Made by a program: the position numbers and the translations under genes. The notes below the pieces were generated by a model. That model was not told where the DNA came from, searched no databases, and saw nothing but the letters and a program-made list of their open reading frames with translations. Shown in pieces: positions 18,682-24,523 of a stretch of DNA of 29,806 nt (position 1 is the stretch's first letter; each line of letters starts with the position of its first letter). This DNA is from Eshraghiella sp045129695 (GTDB taxonomy: Bacteria > Bacillota > Clostridia > Lachnospirales > Lachnospiraceae): positions 1 to 29,806 of the forward strand of contig JBGVJZ010000021.1 of assembly GCA_045129695.1 (NCBI GenBank), given 5' to 3'.

Positions 18682-18753
18682 GGCCTGTTGGTCAAGCGGT
18701 TAAGACGCCGCCCTCTCACGGCGGAAACAGGGGTTCGATTCCCCTACAGGCTA
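18682..18753 (+). tRNA. tRNA-Glu (anticodon CTC)
   Basis: A 72-base cloverleaf. The acceptor arm GGCCTGT pairs with ACAGGCT (first pair G-U) and the discriminator is A. The D-arm contains GGTCAAGCGGTTAAGAC, the anticodon stem is CCGCC/GGCGG with loop CTCTCAC (anticodon 18715-18717 = CTC), and the T-arm is AGGGGTTCGATTCCCCT. CCA is not encoded. The body closely resembles common Firmicute tRNA-Glu except for C in the wobble position, so it should read GAG only. Confidence 0.95.
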
Positions 18754-18786
18754 CTTGTTGTTTTAATTAAACAGCCCAACCCGATG

Positions 18787-18831
18787 AATCCTTGAACCTT
18801 TTATAGATGGTTATAAGGATTTTTTTTTTTT
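18787..18831 (+). terminator. Intrinsic terminator after tRNA-Glu
   Basis: AATCCTT (18787-18793) pairs with AAGGATT (18815-18821), with an inner AACC/GGTT stem, followed by about 12 T. It ends the tRNA transcript and, since none was seen earlier, perhaps the long operon as well. Confidence 0.85.
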
Positions 18832-18909
18832 AGAAAAAATGGCAAAAAGGAAAGAGAAAGAAAAATTCAGCTCTCTCCTGGACGAGGAAAATGACAGGTA
18901 TATTTTATA

Positions 18910-18938
18910 TTGTGTTTTGAGTAGATAAATGGTATAAT
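18910..18938 (+). promoter_or_regulatory. Promoter of the AIM24-family gene
   Basis: TTGTGT (18910-18915) and a perfect TATAAT (18933-18938) are 17 bases apart, 45 bases before the start codon. The region between the tRNA terminator and this site shows no supported gene. Confidence 0.65.
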
Positions 18939-18982
18939 TTAATAATCTTAGAATAAACATTATACATAAGGAGGATGTTGGA

Positions 18983-19654
18983 ATGAGATACAGAATTGAA
19001 GGAGAACCGTTTTCTGTAGTTATTGTCGATTTAGAGCCGGGTGAAAAGATTATTTCAGAGTGTGGAGCTATGAGCTGGATGAGTCCTAATATGAAGATGG
19101 AGACAGTTGGTGGCGGTGCCGGTAAGATGTTCGGAAGAATGATTACAGGAGAGGCTATTACACAGAATCATTATACAGCAGAAGGAGGTCCTGGACAAAT
19201 CGCTTTTGCAGCAAGCTTTCCGGGTTCAATCAGAGCAGTTCAGATTACACCGGACAGTCCATTAATTGTTCAGAAGAAGGGATTTCTCGCATGTGGACAG
19301 GGAGTTGAGCTCTCAATACATAGAAATAATTTTAAAGCAGGTGTTGCCGGTGGTGAGGGCTTTTTCATGCAGAAGCTTTCAGGAAACGGTATAGCATTTA
19401 TTGAAATTGATGGTCATGCAGTTGAATATGAACTTGCAGCAGGTCAGCAGATAGTAGTTGATACCGGATATGTAGCTGCCATGAGTGCAAGCTGTACAAT
19501 GGAAATTCAGAGAGTTCAGGGCTTTAAGAATATGTTCTTTGGAGGAGAAGGCTTTTTCAACACAATTGTAAAAGGACCGGGAAAGGTTACCTTGCAGACA
19601 ATGCCAATTAATGCATTAGCAGGAACTCTTCAGGAGTATTTCCCTAATAAATAA
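18983..19654 (+). CDS. AIM24 / TIGR00266 family protein
   Basis: The 223-residue protein is rich in beta-strand and glycine and fits the bacterial AIM24 family, single-chain beta-structured proteins whose bacterial function is not established (the yeast namesake affects mitochondrial inner-membrane organisation). Typical segments are the start MRYRIEG, CGAMSWMSP, MFGRMITGE, ITPDSPLIVQKKGFLA, GEGFFMQKLSG and VQGFKNMFFGGEG. There is no signal peptide or membrane helix. AAGGAGG (18968-18974) is 8 bases before the ATG. It has its own promoter and terminator and is therefore a single-gene unit. Confidence 0.88.
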   Translation: MRYRIEGEPFSVVIVDLEPGEKIISECGAMSWMSPNMKMETVGGGAGKMFGRMITGEAITQNHYTAEGGPGQIAFAASFPGSIRAVQITPDSPLIVQKKGFLACGQGVELSIHRNNFKAGVAGGEGFFMQKLSGNGIAFIEIDGHAVEYELAAGQQIVVDTGYVAAMSASCTMEIQRVQGFKNMFFGGEGFFNTIVKGPGKVTLQTMPINALAGTLQEYFPNK

Positions 19655-19680
19655 TATATCATACTTGAATATATCTATGG

Positions 19681-19713
19681 ACAGTCGTGGCAGATTTGCT
19701 ACGACTGTTTTTT
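19681..19713 (+). terminator. Intrinsic terminator after the AIM24-family gene
   Basis: ACAGTCGTGGCA (19681-19692) and TGCTACGACTGT (19697-19708) form a 12-bp stem with one G-U pair and a 4-base loop, followed by a run of T to 19713. No matching T run exists for the opposite strand. Confidence 0.92.
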
Positions 19714-19831
19714 AGATTGTATATGAAGCAGTTTAAGTATGCGGAAAGCTTACAGATTTGATGTAGGTAAAAATGTGTGATTATAATATCAATAAAGTAG
19801 TTAAAAGGAAAATATCCTCAAAAAACAAGAA

Positions 19832-20779
19832 TTACCCCTGCATTGAAACCAAAAGCTCATCAAAGCTTTCAACGCTCATTCCAGCTCTATCTGCAGCAAC
19901 CTCTTTATCAAGTAAGCCATCAATAACCAAAGCAACTAAAGCTTCAGTTCTACCTTCAGCCCTACCCTTAGCAACGCCTCTGGCTTCAATTCCATCTGCT
20001 AAATTACACATATTTCTCATCCTTTCCTCTAATTCCACTGAAGTATCTATATCAAATTCCTGCTTCAAAACCTGCTTCTTGTCCTTCACTTTAATTGAAG
20101 TGGATAACAAGGTGCTTATAAGTCGGTGTAGCTTGGTTCCCTTGGACTTATTTTTTTCTTTGCCAAGGCAAATGATTACAGCCTCCAATAGGTCATAATA
20201 ATCATCCTCCAAAGCCCTGCCATATATGTCATATTTGGACATTCTATAGCTGGTAATAGTATACTCAACTCTTTGTGGAACATCCGTACAAATCCATATT
20301 GAATATACTTTACGAATGTTCTGATATTGCGAGTTGGTAAATTCCTTTCCATACTGGGATGATAGCATTCTGGCACAGTAAAAAATTGCTCTTGTTACAA
20401 TATCGTATTCAACATAATAATCATTCTGTGCCTCAATGTTGACAATCATTTTGTTAAGCTCGCCATCAGGGGTGTATGCACAGAATCTTATATCAAAATA
20501 AGACTCCCCTTCATCTATAACGAGCTCATTCTCAGACATTTGGCTGATTTCCTCCGGAGTTCTCCCCGGATTAACTTTCTGTTTGTGTATTTCCGGAACA
20601 CCTTCTATACACTCTCGAATTTCTTCAATGGTGCATTCCTTGTAGACATCAATGGTATACTTCATAATCCATGCAAGTATGGTCTTATCGCATAAAAGCT
20701 TAATAATAGCCGTATTGCATTTTAATTTGTCTGCTTCCACACCATCCAGAATTCGACCAAGGTTGGTTTTAATCTTCAT
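19832..20779 (-). CDS. Rpn-family PD-(D/E)XK nuclease / putative transposase
   Basis: A 315-residue protein of the Rpn (PDDEXK_2-like) group, found in many copies in Lachnospiraceae and linked in E. coli Rpn proteins to RecA-independent recombination and, more recently, to phage defence. The nuclease core shows FDIRF with Asp96 and VNIEAQ with Glu116 and Gln118; the E-x-Q form is usual in this family. Then comes YYVEYDIVTRAIFYCARML. The C-terminus has the Ala/Gly/Arg/Glu-rich segment GRAEGRTEAL and a short helical tail. GGGAGAA precedes the ATG. No terminal repeats or target duplications were found around it, so it is not a recognisable insertion sequence. It converges with the AIM24-family gene. 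Confidence 0.85.
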   Translation of the reverse strand: MKIKTNLGRILDGVEADKLKCNTAIIKLLCDKTILAWIMKYTIDVYKECTIEEIRECIEGVPEIHKQKVNPGRTPEEISQMSENELVIDEGESYFDIRFCAYTPDGELNKMIVNIEAQNDYYVEYDIVTRAIFYCARMLSSQYGKEFTNSQYQNIRKVYSIWICTDVPQRVEYTITSYRMSKYDIYGRALEDDYYDLLEAVIICLGKEKNKSKGTKLHRLISTLLSTSIKVKDKKQVLKQEFDIDTSVELEERMRNMCNLADGIEARGVAKGRAEGRTEALVALVIDGLLDKEVAADRAGMSVESFDELLVSMQG

Positions 20780-20836
20780 TGTAAGTTCTCCCTTCTCTTT
20801 TTATTCAATAAACAGAGAAAGTGACCTTACAACTGT

Positions 20837-20865
20837 ATTATATGCTTTTGGGTGGTCTTTTGCAA
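20837..20865 (-). promoter_or_regulatory. Promoter of the Rpn-family gene
   Basis: On the minus strand TTGCAA (plus 20860-20865) and TATAAT (20837-20842) are 17 bases apart, 57 bases before the start codon. This is among the best consensus promoters in the window. Confidence 0.7.
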
Positions 20866-20969
20866 TATTAGGGAAACCGGAAAAGATGCACTTTATCTGT
20901 CTATTACTCAATAGCTGCTAGATTCCGGTGAACAACCATGAAAAACTCAATTGAAATTAAGATAATAGA

Positions 20970-21014
20970 ATCTATGTATTGAACGTAGAATCATCATACT
21001 ATCAATACATAGAT
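20970..21014. repeat. Perfect 13-bp inverted repeat, 19-base spacer
   Basis: ATCTATGTATTGA (20970-20982) and TCAATACATAGAT (21002-21014) are exact reverse complements. The element lies in the 303-base gap between the Rpn-family gene and the WYL gene, which otherwise holds only the Rpn promoter and a second AT-rich stem. No clear T tract follows on either strand, so it may be an operator, an RNA structure or a mobile-element scar rather than a standard terminator. Confidence 0.6.
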
Positions 21015-21037
21015 AAAGGCAAATTAAATTTTTATAA

Positions 21038-21062
21038 ACTTTATAATTAGAATTTATAAAGT
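21038..21062 (-). terminator. AT-rich hairpin after the WYL gene
   Basis: ACTTTATAA (21038-21046) and TTATAAAGT (21054-21062) form a perfect 9-bp stem with a 7-base loop, 20 bases past the WYL stop in its reading direction. The minus strand continues TTATAAAAATTTAATTT. It is a weak terminator candidate. Confidence 0.4.
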
Positions 21063-21082
21063 AAATACTTAATACACAGGGA

Positions 21083-21826
21083 CTAATACAGCCCCTGCAT
21101 TTTTTCTATCTCCGCCTTCATCTCCTCCACAAATTCCTGTGGTTCTATAACCTTCACCCAGCTCCCCTGGCTAAGTAAGAACATCTTAATGCCATCTCCG
21201 TAGGTTTCCGCCTCAATAATGTTGACGCCACCCTGTTTGTCAATTAGCTTGGCAGTCGGAAGACGGTCTAAGATTGCCTGAAGGGATGGTCCGGTGAACT
21301 CAAAACGAATTTTTCTGAGAGGCCCCGGCCACATAAACTGGCTACGGTTGTGAAGTAAGCCATCGTCAAAATTCTGAAACGGATTTAATTCAAAATTTTC
21401 CCTATGCGCAGTGATGTCAATGATTCTGTCAACACGGAAGTAATAAGGCGTGTTGGTTGCATCGTCATATTTGTAAACGATAAGGTAAAAATAGTATTCG
21501 GCAAACATAATTGAAACCGGTTTAATTTTATGCTTCACATTGCTGCGATTCATTTTGTAATAGTCTATGGTGATGGCTCTTTTGCTTTGGATATAAGAAG
21601 TTAAATTCCAAATGTTTTCAATTACACTTTTACAATCACAGCCAACCTCACTATAATGAAAAAGCTCCTTATTTATTAGTGCTTCAAGACGAGTCTTGTC
21701 TGAAGAACTTGTGTGAGCCTTTAATTTGCCGATTATGGTAAGAAGCTCCTCACGCGAAAAAGCCTTGCATCCAATTAATATTTTGGCAACAGCAAGAAGC
21801 TCTTTGTTGGAAAGTAAATTGTCCAT
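21083..21826 (-). CDS. WYL-domain regulator without its HTH domain, probably 5'-truncated
   Basis: WYL regulators usually have about 310-330 residues: an HTH DNA-binding domain, the WYL ligand-sensing domain and a C-terminal extension. This one has 247 residues and starts at DNLLSNKELL, the linker that normally follows the HTH. The WYL part is intact (ITIDYYKMNR, KIKPVSIMF, YYFYLIVYKYD, YYFRVDRIIDITAHRE), as is the tail (GDGIKMFLLSQGSWVKVIEP). The ATG at 21824-21826 is the best of poor options: neither it nor the TTG at 21832 has a ribosome site, and the frame stays open upstream to a stop at 21884-21886 with no better start. No promoter is visible. It is likely a remnant or a non-DNA-binding WYL protein; the first is preferred because its neighbour is also shortened. 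Confidence 0.75.
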   Translation of the reverse strand: MDNLLSNKELLAVAKILIGCKAFSREELLTIIGKLKAHTSSSDKTRLEALINKELFHYSEVGCDCKSVIENIWNLTSYIQSKRAITIDYYKMNRSNVKHKIKPVSIMFAEYYFYLIVYKYDDATNTPYYFRVDRIIDITAHRENFELNPFQNFDDGLLHNRSQFMWPGPLRKIRFEFTGPSLQAILDRLPTAKLIDKQGGVNIIEAETYGDGIKMFLLSQGSWVKVIEPQEFVEEMKAEIEKMQGLY

Positions 21827-21921
21827 ATACAAAGAGTAGCTGTGAGTCGCAGATGAATATATAAGTTCCGGATAGGTTTTCTTTTAGAGTTACTTTTGGA
21901 ACAAAGGATTGGTTTACAGAT

Positions 21922-22323
21922 ATGGACATACCTTATGACAGCATTACAGATATCAGAATTGAGAAGAGAACTATTTCTACAGCGGAGGTTCTTCTTGGCG
22001 GAGGTAATGATGCCAATCAGGAACAGGAAAACAATATTGTAATTGAATATACTGATGAGGACAATAAAAAACGCACCCTTCGTACAGAAATGCTTACCGG
22101 AGTGACCATATTTAATCAGGCTGCAAAATGTAGAGAATTTATGGACCTTTTAAGACAAAAGGATATTCTTGAACTAATTGAATCAAAGAAAAATACCGGT
22201 AATAATGCAGGTGGCGTTGACGTAGTAGCACAGATTGAAAAGCTTGCAAAGCTAAAAGACGTTGGTGTCATCACAGAAGAAGAGTTTAACTCAAAGAAAG
22301 CTGCGTTGCTGGAAAAGTTGTAA
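21922..22323 (+). CDS. SHOCT-domain protein, probably 5'-truncated
   Basis: The visible 133 residues hold the end of a PH-like beta domain (IPYDSITDIRIEKRTIS, then NNIVIEYTDEDNKKRTLRTE), a helix (KCREFMDLLRQKD), a short Asn/Gly linker and a C-terminal SHOCT motif (QIEKLAKLKDVGVITEEEF, ending KKAALLEKL). SHOCT motifs are oligomerisation or tethering tails on many small bacterial proteins; no enzyme function is implied. The frame is open upstream to base 21865, reading coding-like residues (FRVTFGTKDWFTD) but with no ATG, GTG or TTG, and the ATG at 21922 has no ribosome site. The true N-terminus seems lost. Confidence 0.7.
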   Translation: MDIPYDSITDIRIEKRTISTAEVLLGGGNDANQEQENNIVIEYTDEDNKKRTLRTEMLTGVTIFNQAAKCREFMDLLRQKDILELIESKKNTGNNAGGVDVVAQIEKLAKLKDVGVITEEEFNSKKAALLEKL

Positions 22324-22374
22324 TTTGTGGTTGAATACAACTGTTAATATAAGCAATGTAATATTAATAAATAG

Positions 22375-22420
22375 CTATAAAGTGACTTCGGATTAAATGA
22401 TATCCGGAGTTCCTTTATAG
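22375..22420. repeat. 19-bp near-perfect hairpin after the SHOCT gene
   Basis: Arms 22375-22393 and 22402-22420 pair with one mismatch and two G-U pairs around an 8-base loop; the core is CTTCGGAT facing ATCCGGAG. There is no T tract on the plus side. It may terminate or protect the SHOCT transcript. Confidence 0.55.
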
Positions 22421-22465
22421 TATAGTGTCATAATTCTAAAAAGTTTCTAAATTTAAGTACAAGTG

Positions 22466-22494
22466 TTTAATTTGTTCAAATAATATGTTATAAT
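22466..22494 (+). promoter_or_regulatory. Possible second upstream promoter in the recA leader
   Basis: A perfect TATAAT (22489-22494) has a poor -35 (TTTAAT, 22466-22471) at 17 bases. It starts nothing recognisable before recA, 230 bases on. The 400-base gap 22324-22723 otherwise holds the hairpin above, an orphan AAGAGGAG site near 22593 and the recA control region. Confidence 0.3.
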
Positions 22495-22637
22495 CAAGCA
22501 AATCAAATACCTTCATTTTTTATTTCAAGTTTCAATATGTTCAATCCGTTTTATCGGACAATCCATTTGGTTTAATTATTTATATAAATTGTAAGAGGAG
22601 TGTGATTCGTTGTTATAAATAAATTTATCAAAATCTG

Positions 22638-22666
22638 TTGACAGACAGATAAAATTAGTATATATT
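22638..22666 (+). promoter_or_regulatory. recA promoter
   Basis: A perfect TTGACA (22638-22643) and TATATT (22661-22666) are 17 bases apart, 58 bases before the recA start. Confidence 0.85.
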
Positions 22667-22680
22667 ACTTTTTAGAGAAA

Positions 22681-22694
22681 CGAACATTCGTTCG
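22681..22694 (+). promoter_or_regulatory. LexA (DinR) SOS box of recA
   Basis: CGAACATTCGTTCG matches the Gram-positive SOS box CGAAC-N4-GTTCG exactly in both half sites. It begins 15 bases after the -10, so bound LexA would block initial transcription. No other such box was noticed in the window. Confidence 0.9.
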
Positions 22695-22723
22695 TGTTTA
22701 TGAAATTGTGAAGGAGAATTATT

Positions 22724-23779
22724 ATGGCGAAGGAAGATAAACTTAAAGCATTAGATGCAGCTATTTCAAGCATCGAGCGTAATTTTGGAAAGGGAGCAGT
22801 TATGAAGCTTGGTGATCCGGCAGCTGCGATGAATGTAGAGACTGTTCCAACAGGCTCATTGAGTCTCGATGTTGCACTTGGCCTTGGTGGTGTACCGAAG
22901 GGAAGAATTGTAGAGATATATGGTCCTGAATCAAGTGGTAAGACAACGGTTGCACTCCATATGGTTGCAGAGGTTCAGAAGAGGGGCGGAATTGCAGGTT
23001 TTATTGACGCAGAGCATGCGCTTGACCCTGCATATGCGAAGAATATAGGTGTGGATATTGATGAATTATATATTTCACAGCCTGATAATGGTGAGCAGGC
23101 ACTGGAGATTACAGAGACACTTGTTCGCTCAGGTGCAGTAGATATTGTTATTGTAGACTCTGTTGCAGCACTTGTTCCTAAGGCTGAGATTGATGGTGAT
23201 ATGGGTGATTCACATGTCGGACTTCAGGCAAGACTTATGTCACAGGCACTAAGAAAATTAACGGCAGTTATCAGTAAGACCAACTGTATTGTAATATTTA
23301 TTAACCAGCTTCGTGAGAAGGTTGGAGTTATGTTTGGTAATCCTGAGACTACAACAGGAGGAAGAGCACTTAAGTTCTATTCATCAATACGTATGGATGT
23401 AAGAAGAATTGAGACTCTTAAGACCAATGGTGAGATGGTTGGTAACAGAACCAGAGTTAAGGTAGTTAAGAATAAGATTGCACCTCCGTTTAAGGAAGCA
23501 GAATTTGATATTATGTTCGGAAGAGGTATTTCAAGAGAAGGAGATATTCTTGACCTTGCCGTTAACTGCAATGTTGTACAGAAGAGTGGTGCGTGGTTTG
23601 CCTATGAGGGAGATAAGGTTGGACAGGGACGGGAGAATTCCAAGATTTATCTTGCCAATAACCCTGCAATAATGGAAGAGATTGAGGCGAAGGTCAGAGC
23701 TCATTACGGAATTGGTGAAGCGGGCTGTAAGGTTACAGTTCAGCCGGAAGTGCCTGAAGAGATGGAAGAGGATGAATAA
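22724..23779 (+). CDS. recA: Recombinase RecA
   Basis: RecA forms ATP-bound filaments on single-stranded DNA, pairs homologous strands and triggers LexA self-cleavage. All 351 residues are standard: Walker A GPESSGKT (67-74), IDAEHALDP, IVIVDSVAAL (Walker B), GDSHVGLQARLMSQAL, FINQLREKVGVMFGNPE (loop L1 region) and TTTGGRALKFY (loop L2), then a short acidic tail EVPEEMEEDE. AAGGAG lies 8 bases before the ATG. A LexA box shows SOS control. recX follows after 5 bases. Confidence 0.99.
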   Translation: MAKEDKLKALDAAISSIERNFGKGAVMKLGDPAAAMNVETVPTGSLSLDVALGLGGVPKGRIVEIYGPESSGKTTVALHMVAEVQKRGGIAGFIDAEHALDPAYAKNIGVDIDELYISQPDNGEQALEITETLVRSGAVDIVIVDSVAALVPKAEIDGDMGDSHVGLQARLMSQALRKLTAVISKTNCIVIFINQLREKVGVMFGNPETTTGGRALKFYSSIRMDVRRIETLKTNGEMVGNRTRVKVVKNKIAPPFKEAEFDIMFGRGISREGDILDLAVNCNVVQKSGAWFAYEGDKVGQGRENSKIYLANNPAIMEEIEAKVRAHYGIGEAGCKVTVQPEVPEEMEEDE

Positions 23780-23784
23780 TTTGT

Positions 23785-24399
23785 ATGATTATAACGGACA
23801 TAGCTCCGTTAGATAATAAGAGGCGGCGAGTGTATATAGATGGAATATATGCATTCCCGCTTTATCTGTCGGAGATAAAGAAATTTAATATTGAAACAGG
23901 TTGTATGCTTACTGAGGATACGCTTAATACGATTAATGAAGTTATTCATAGAAGAATCAGGGAAAGAATACTGTATTTAATAGATTCAATTCCAAGAACA
24001 GAGAAGAATATCAGAACTAAGCTGACCCAATCATACTATACAGATGAATATATTAATCATGTAATTGATGAATTGAAGCAGTATCATTACATAGACGATA
24101 CAAAATATGCCATTAATTATGCAGAGTCACTTCGGGATAATCGTGGCAAGAGCCGTAAAGTGATTGAGCAGTCCCTATATGCCAAAGGGGTTCCACAGGA
24201 TATTATAAGAAGTGTTATGCAGGATTTTGAATGTGATAATATTGAATTAATATGGAAGGCACTACATAAGAAAGGTTATTCCGGAGAGGATATTTTAACT
24301 GTAGGAATAGAGGAACAGCGCAGACTGTTCAGATACCTGAGCGGCAGAGGATTTTCAGCCGCAGATATATGTAAAGTTATTCATACATCGTATGAATAA
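23785..24399 (+). CDS. recX: Regulatory protein RecX
   Basis: RecX binds RecA filaments and limits their growth. The 204-residue chain is mostly helical with the three tandem three-helix repeats of the family: RTEKNIRTKL, then DEYINHVIDELKQYHYIDDTKYA, then RGKSRKVIEQSLYAKGVPQDII, then the C-terminal RRLFRYLSGRGFSAADICKVI. It starts 5 bases after recA with no separate promoter and a weak ribosome site (GAGGAT inside the end of recA), so it should be read through from recA and share its SOS control at a lower level. Confidence 0.92.
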   Translation: MIITDIAPLDNKRRRVYIDGIYAFPLYLSEIKKFNIETGCMLTEDTLNTINEVIHRRIRERILYLIDSIPRTEKNIRTKLTQSYYTDEYINHVIDELKQYHYIDDTKYAINYAESLRDNRGKSRKVIEQSLYAKGVPQDIIRSVMQDFECDNIELIWKALHKKGYSGEDILTVGIEEQRRLFRYLSGRGFSAADICKVIHTSYE

Positions 24400-24444
24400 T
24401 TTATATATTATGTGTAGTTTTATACTAATGAATCTCTATTTTAC

Positions 24445-24473
24445 TTGACACATTTGTTAAAAAAGTATAATAT
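24445..24473 (+). promoter_or_regulatory. rny promoter
   Basis: A perfect TTGACA (24445-24450) is followed by overlapping -10 options: TATAAT (24466-24471, spacing 15) or TAATAT (24468-24473, spacing 17). It lies about 50 bases before the rny start, so rny need not depend on recA. Confidence 0.6.
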
Positions 24474-24523
24474 ATTCTTGTTGTATTTTGTACAATGAAA
24501 ATTTAATAAGGAGGTGCTCCTGT

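Noticed and set aside
18730..18753. tRNA 3' end as an integration (att) site for the accessory genes that follow
   Set aside because: No second copy of the tRNA 3' end was found downstream in the window, and no integrase gene is present.
18839..18928. 29-codon open frame (MAKRKEKEKF...) between the tRNA terminator and the AIM24 gene
   Set aside because: It has no ribosome site, starts next to the terminator T tract and overlaps the AIM24 promoter.
19801..19822. AGGA/TCCT hairpin after the Rpn-family gene as a terminator
   Set aside because: The 4-bp stem is too short, although T runs lie beside it on the minus strand.
19773..20198. 141-residue plus-strand open frame
   Set aside because: It lies opposite the Rpn-family gene, is rich in Ser, Leu and Pro as shadows often are, and has no ribosome site.
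21089..21095. Short inverted repeat CAGGG/CCCTG around the WYL stop codon
   Set aside because: Only 5 bp, and partly within the coding end; it is not distinguishable from chance.
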